Assembly (NCBI GenBank): GCA_937959275.1
Contig: CALGLU010000003.1
Location: 1-44,861, forward strand
Reading direction: 5' to 3'
DNA: 44,861 bases
Origin: an uncultured Saprospiraceae bacterium
GTDB taxonomy: Bacteria > Bacteroidota > Bacteroidia > Chitinophagales > Saprospiraceae
Of this stretch, positions 44,728 through 44,861 are shown one piece after another. The notes below the pieces were generated by a model. The model ran no database searches and was not told the origin of the DNA. It was given only the letters and a program-made list of their open reading frames with translations. Position 1 is the first letter of the stretch. Each line of letters opens with the position of its first letter. Made by a program: the position numbers and the translations under genes.

Positions 44728-44861
44728 CGAGTAGGAGAAACGAGCAATAATAAAATTGGTCGTTTCGTCCTCTCACACCACCCAGCGTACGCCTTACGTA
44801 CTGGGCGGTTTCATTAATTTTGAACAATAATAAGCATACATATCGAATAGCCCAATGCTAG
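44728..44861 (-). ncRNA. 3' end of a group II intron (domains V-VI), cut by the window edge
   Basis: Read on the minus strand, the sequence holds a domain V-like hairpin of about 34 nt (44777-44810): ACCGCCCAGTACG, a short loop, then CGTACGCTGGGTGGT with a 2-nt bulge on the 3' side. TGTGAGAGGACG follows, then a domain VI-like hairpin (GAAACGA with TCGTTTC, 44738-44766) and the ending CTCCTACTCGATT. I recall this arrangement, GGTGGTGTGAGAGG ahead of CTCCTACTCGATT, from bacterial group II introns. The intron-encoded reverse transcriptase would lie to the right, outside the window. A frame ending just inside domain V may be its last residues. Confidence 0.6.

Larger units (their letters stand above)
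44254..44861. other. Intergenic region with hairpins, dispersed repeat and group II intron end
   Basis: After the gcvH hairpin, a second small hairpin ACATATCT-GCA-AGATATGT lies at about 44382-44400. Copy B of the dispersed repeat follows at 44420-44590. The last ~130 bp carry the apparent 3' end of a group II intron. The short plus-strand reading frames here lie in repeat DNA and are not genes. Confidence 0.7.

Overview
The window looks like a chromosomal stretch of an AT-rich, marine-type Bacteroidota, most likely of the Saprospiraceae/Lewinella kind. Support comes from several T9SS sorting domains (type A on the 1319-aa DUF4331 protein and on the BlaR1-like protein, type B on the 543-aa protein), from the secreted-protein motif with an NAVDDDADGLIDLNDPDC core, from weak or absent Shine-Dalgarno sequences, from a TAnnTTTG-type promoter, and from TonB-CTD/BlaR1 proteins typical of the phylum. 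The organism is inferred, not proven.

Layout. (1) 349-5341: two paralogous ECF sigma/anti-sigma pairs, both on the minus strand, flank a plus-strand MscS channel plus CorA pair. One anti-sigma is soluble with a cupin domain, the other is membrane-anchored and RskA-like. (2) 5496-13860: a TPR lipoprotein, two tandem DUF4331 proteins (the second with added repeat modules and a T9SS tail), a lamin-tail-domain protein and a small lipoprotein. (3) 14435-16436: a frameshifted outer-membrane-type protein and a convergent XRE-cupin regulator. (4) 16817-20297: a purine catabolism operon (OHCU decarboxylase-HIU hydrolase fusion, XdhC, adenine deaminase). (5) 20293-21860: a REP-associated tyrosine transposase (RAYT) between two arrays of ~113-bp palindromic repeats. 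(6) 22004-26399: two large secreted proteins, one with a T9SS type B tail and one a purple-acid-phosphatase-like enzyme with calcium-binding-type repeats. (7) 26767-34643: a TPR protein, a BlaI repressor, a lipoprotein, an unrecognised membrane-anchored protein and a giant BlaR1-like M56 metallopeptidase, probably one operon. (8) 34964-40766: an exported Gfo/Idh/MocA protein, a lytic transglycosylase and two POT peptide transporters. (9) 41055-44253: a HigBA-type toxin-antitoxin pair with a perfect palindromic operator, a DUF3109 protein, a eukaryote-type citrate synthase and glycine cleavage H protein. (10) The right edge carries the apparent 3' end of a group II intron on the minus strand.

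The window is rich in small dispersed DNA elements: two inverted copies of a ~167-bp MITE with TA flanks (1680-1846 and 16625-16792), two inverted copies of a ~170-bp intergenic repeat (37241-37410 and 44420-44590), the RAYT/REP arrays, and a pair of near-identical terminators (34661-34700 and 34787-34825).

The best candidates for something little described are three: the BlaI/BlaR1 operon, whose sensor carries two TonB-type domains, a TonB-plug-like segment and a T9SS tail next to a plug-like partner; the sigma factors with hydrophobic C-terminal tails; and the RAYT/REP island built onto the stop codon of the adenine deaminase gene. No rRNA, tRNA or CRISPR array was seen. All assignments come from reading the sequence; no database search was possible.
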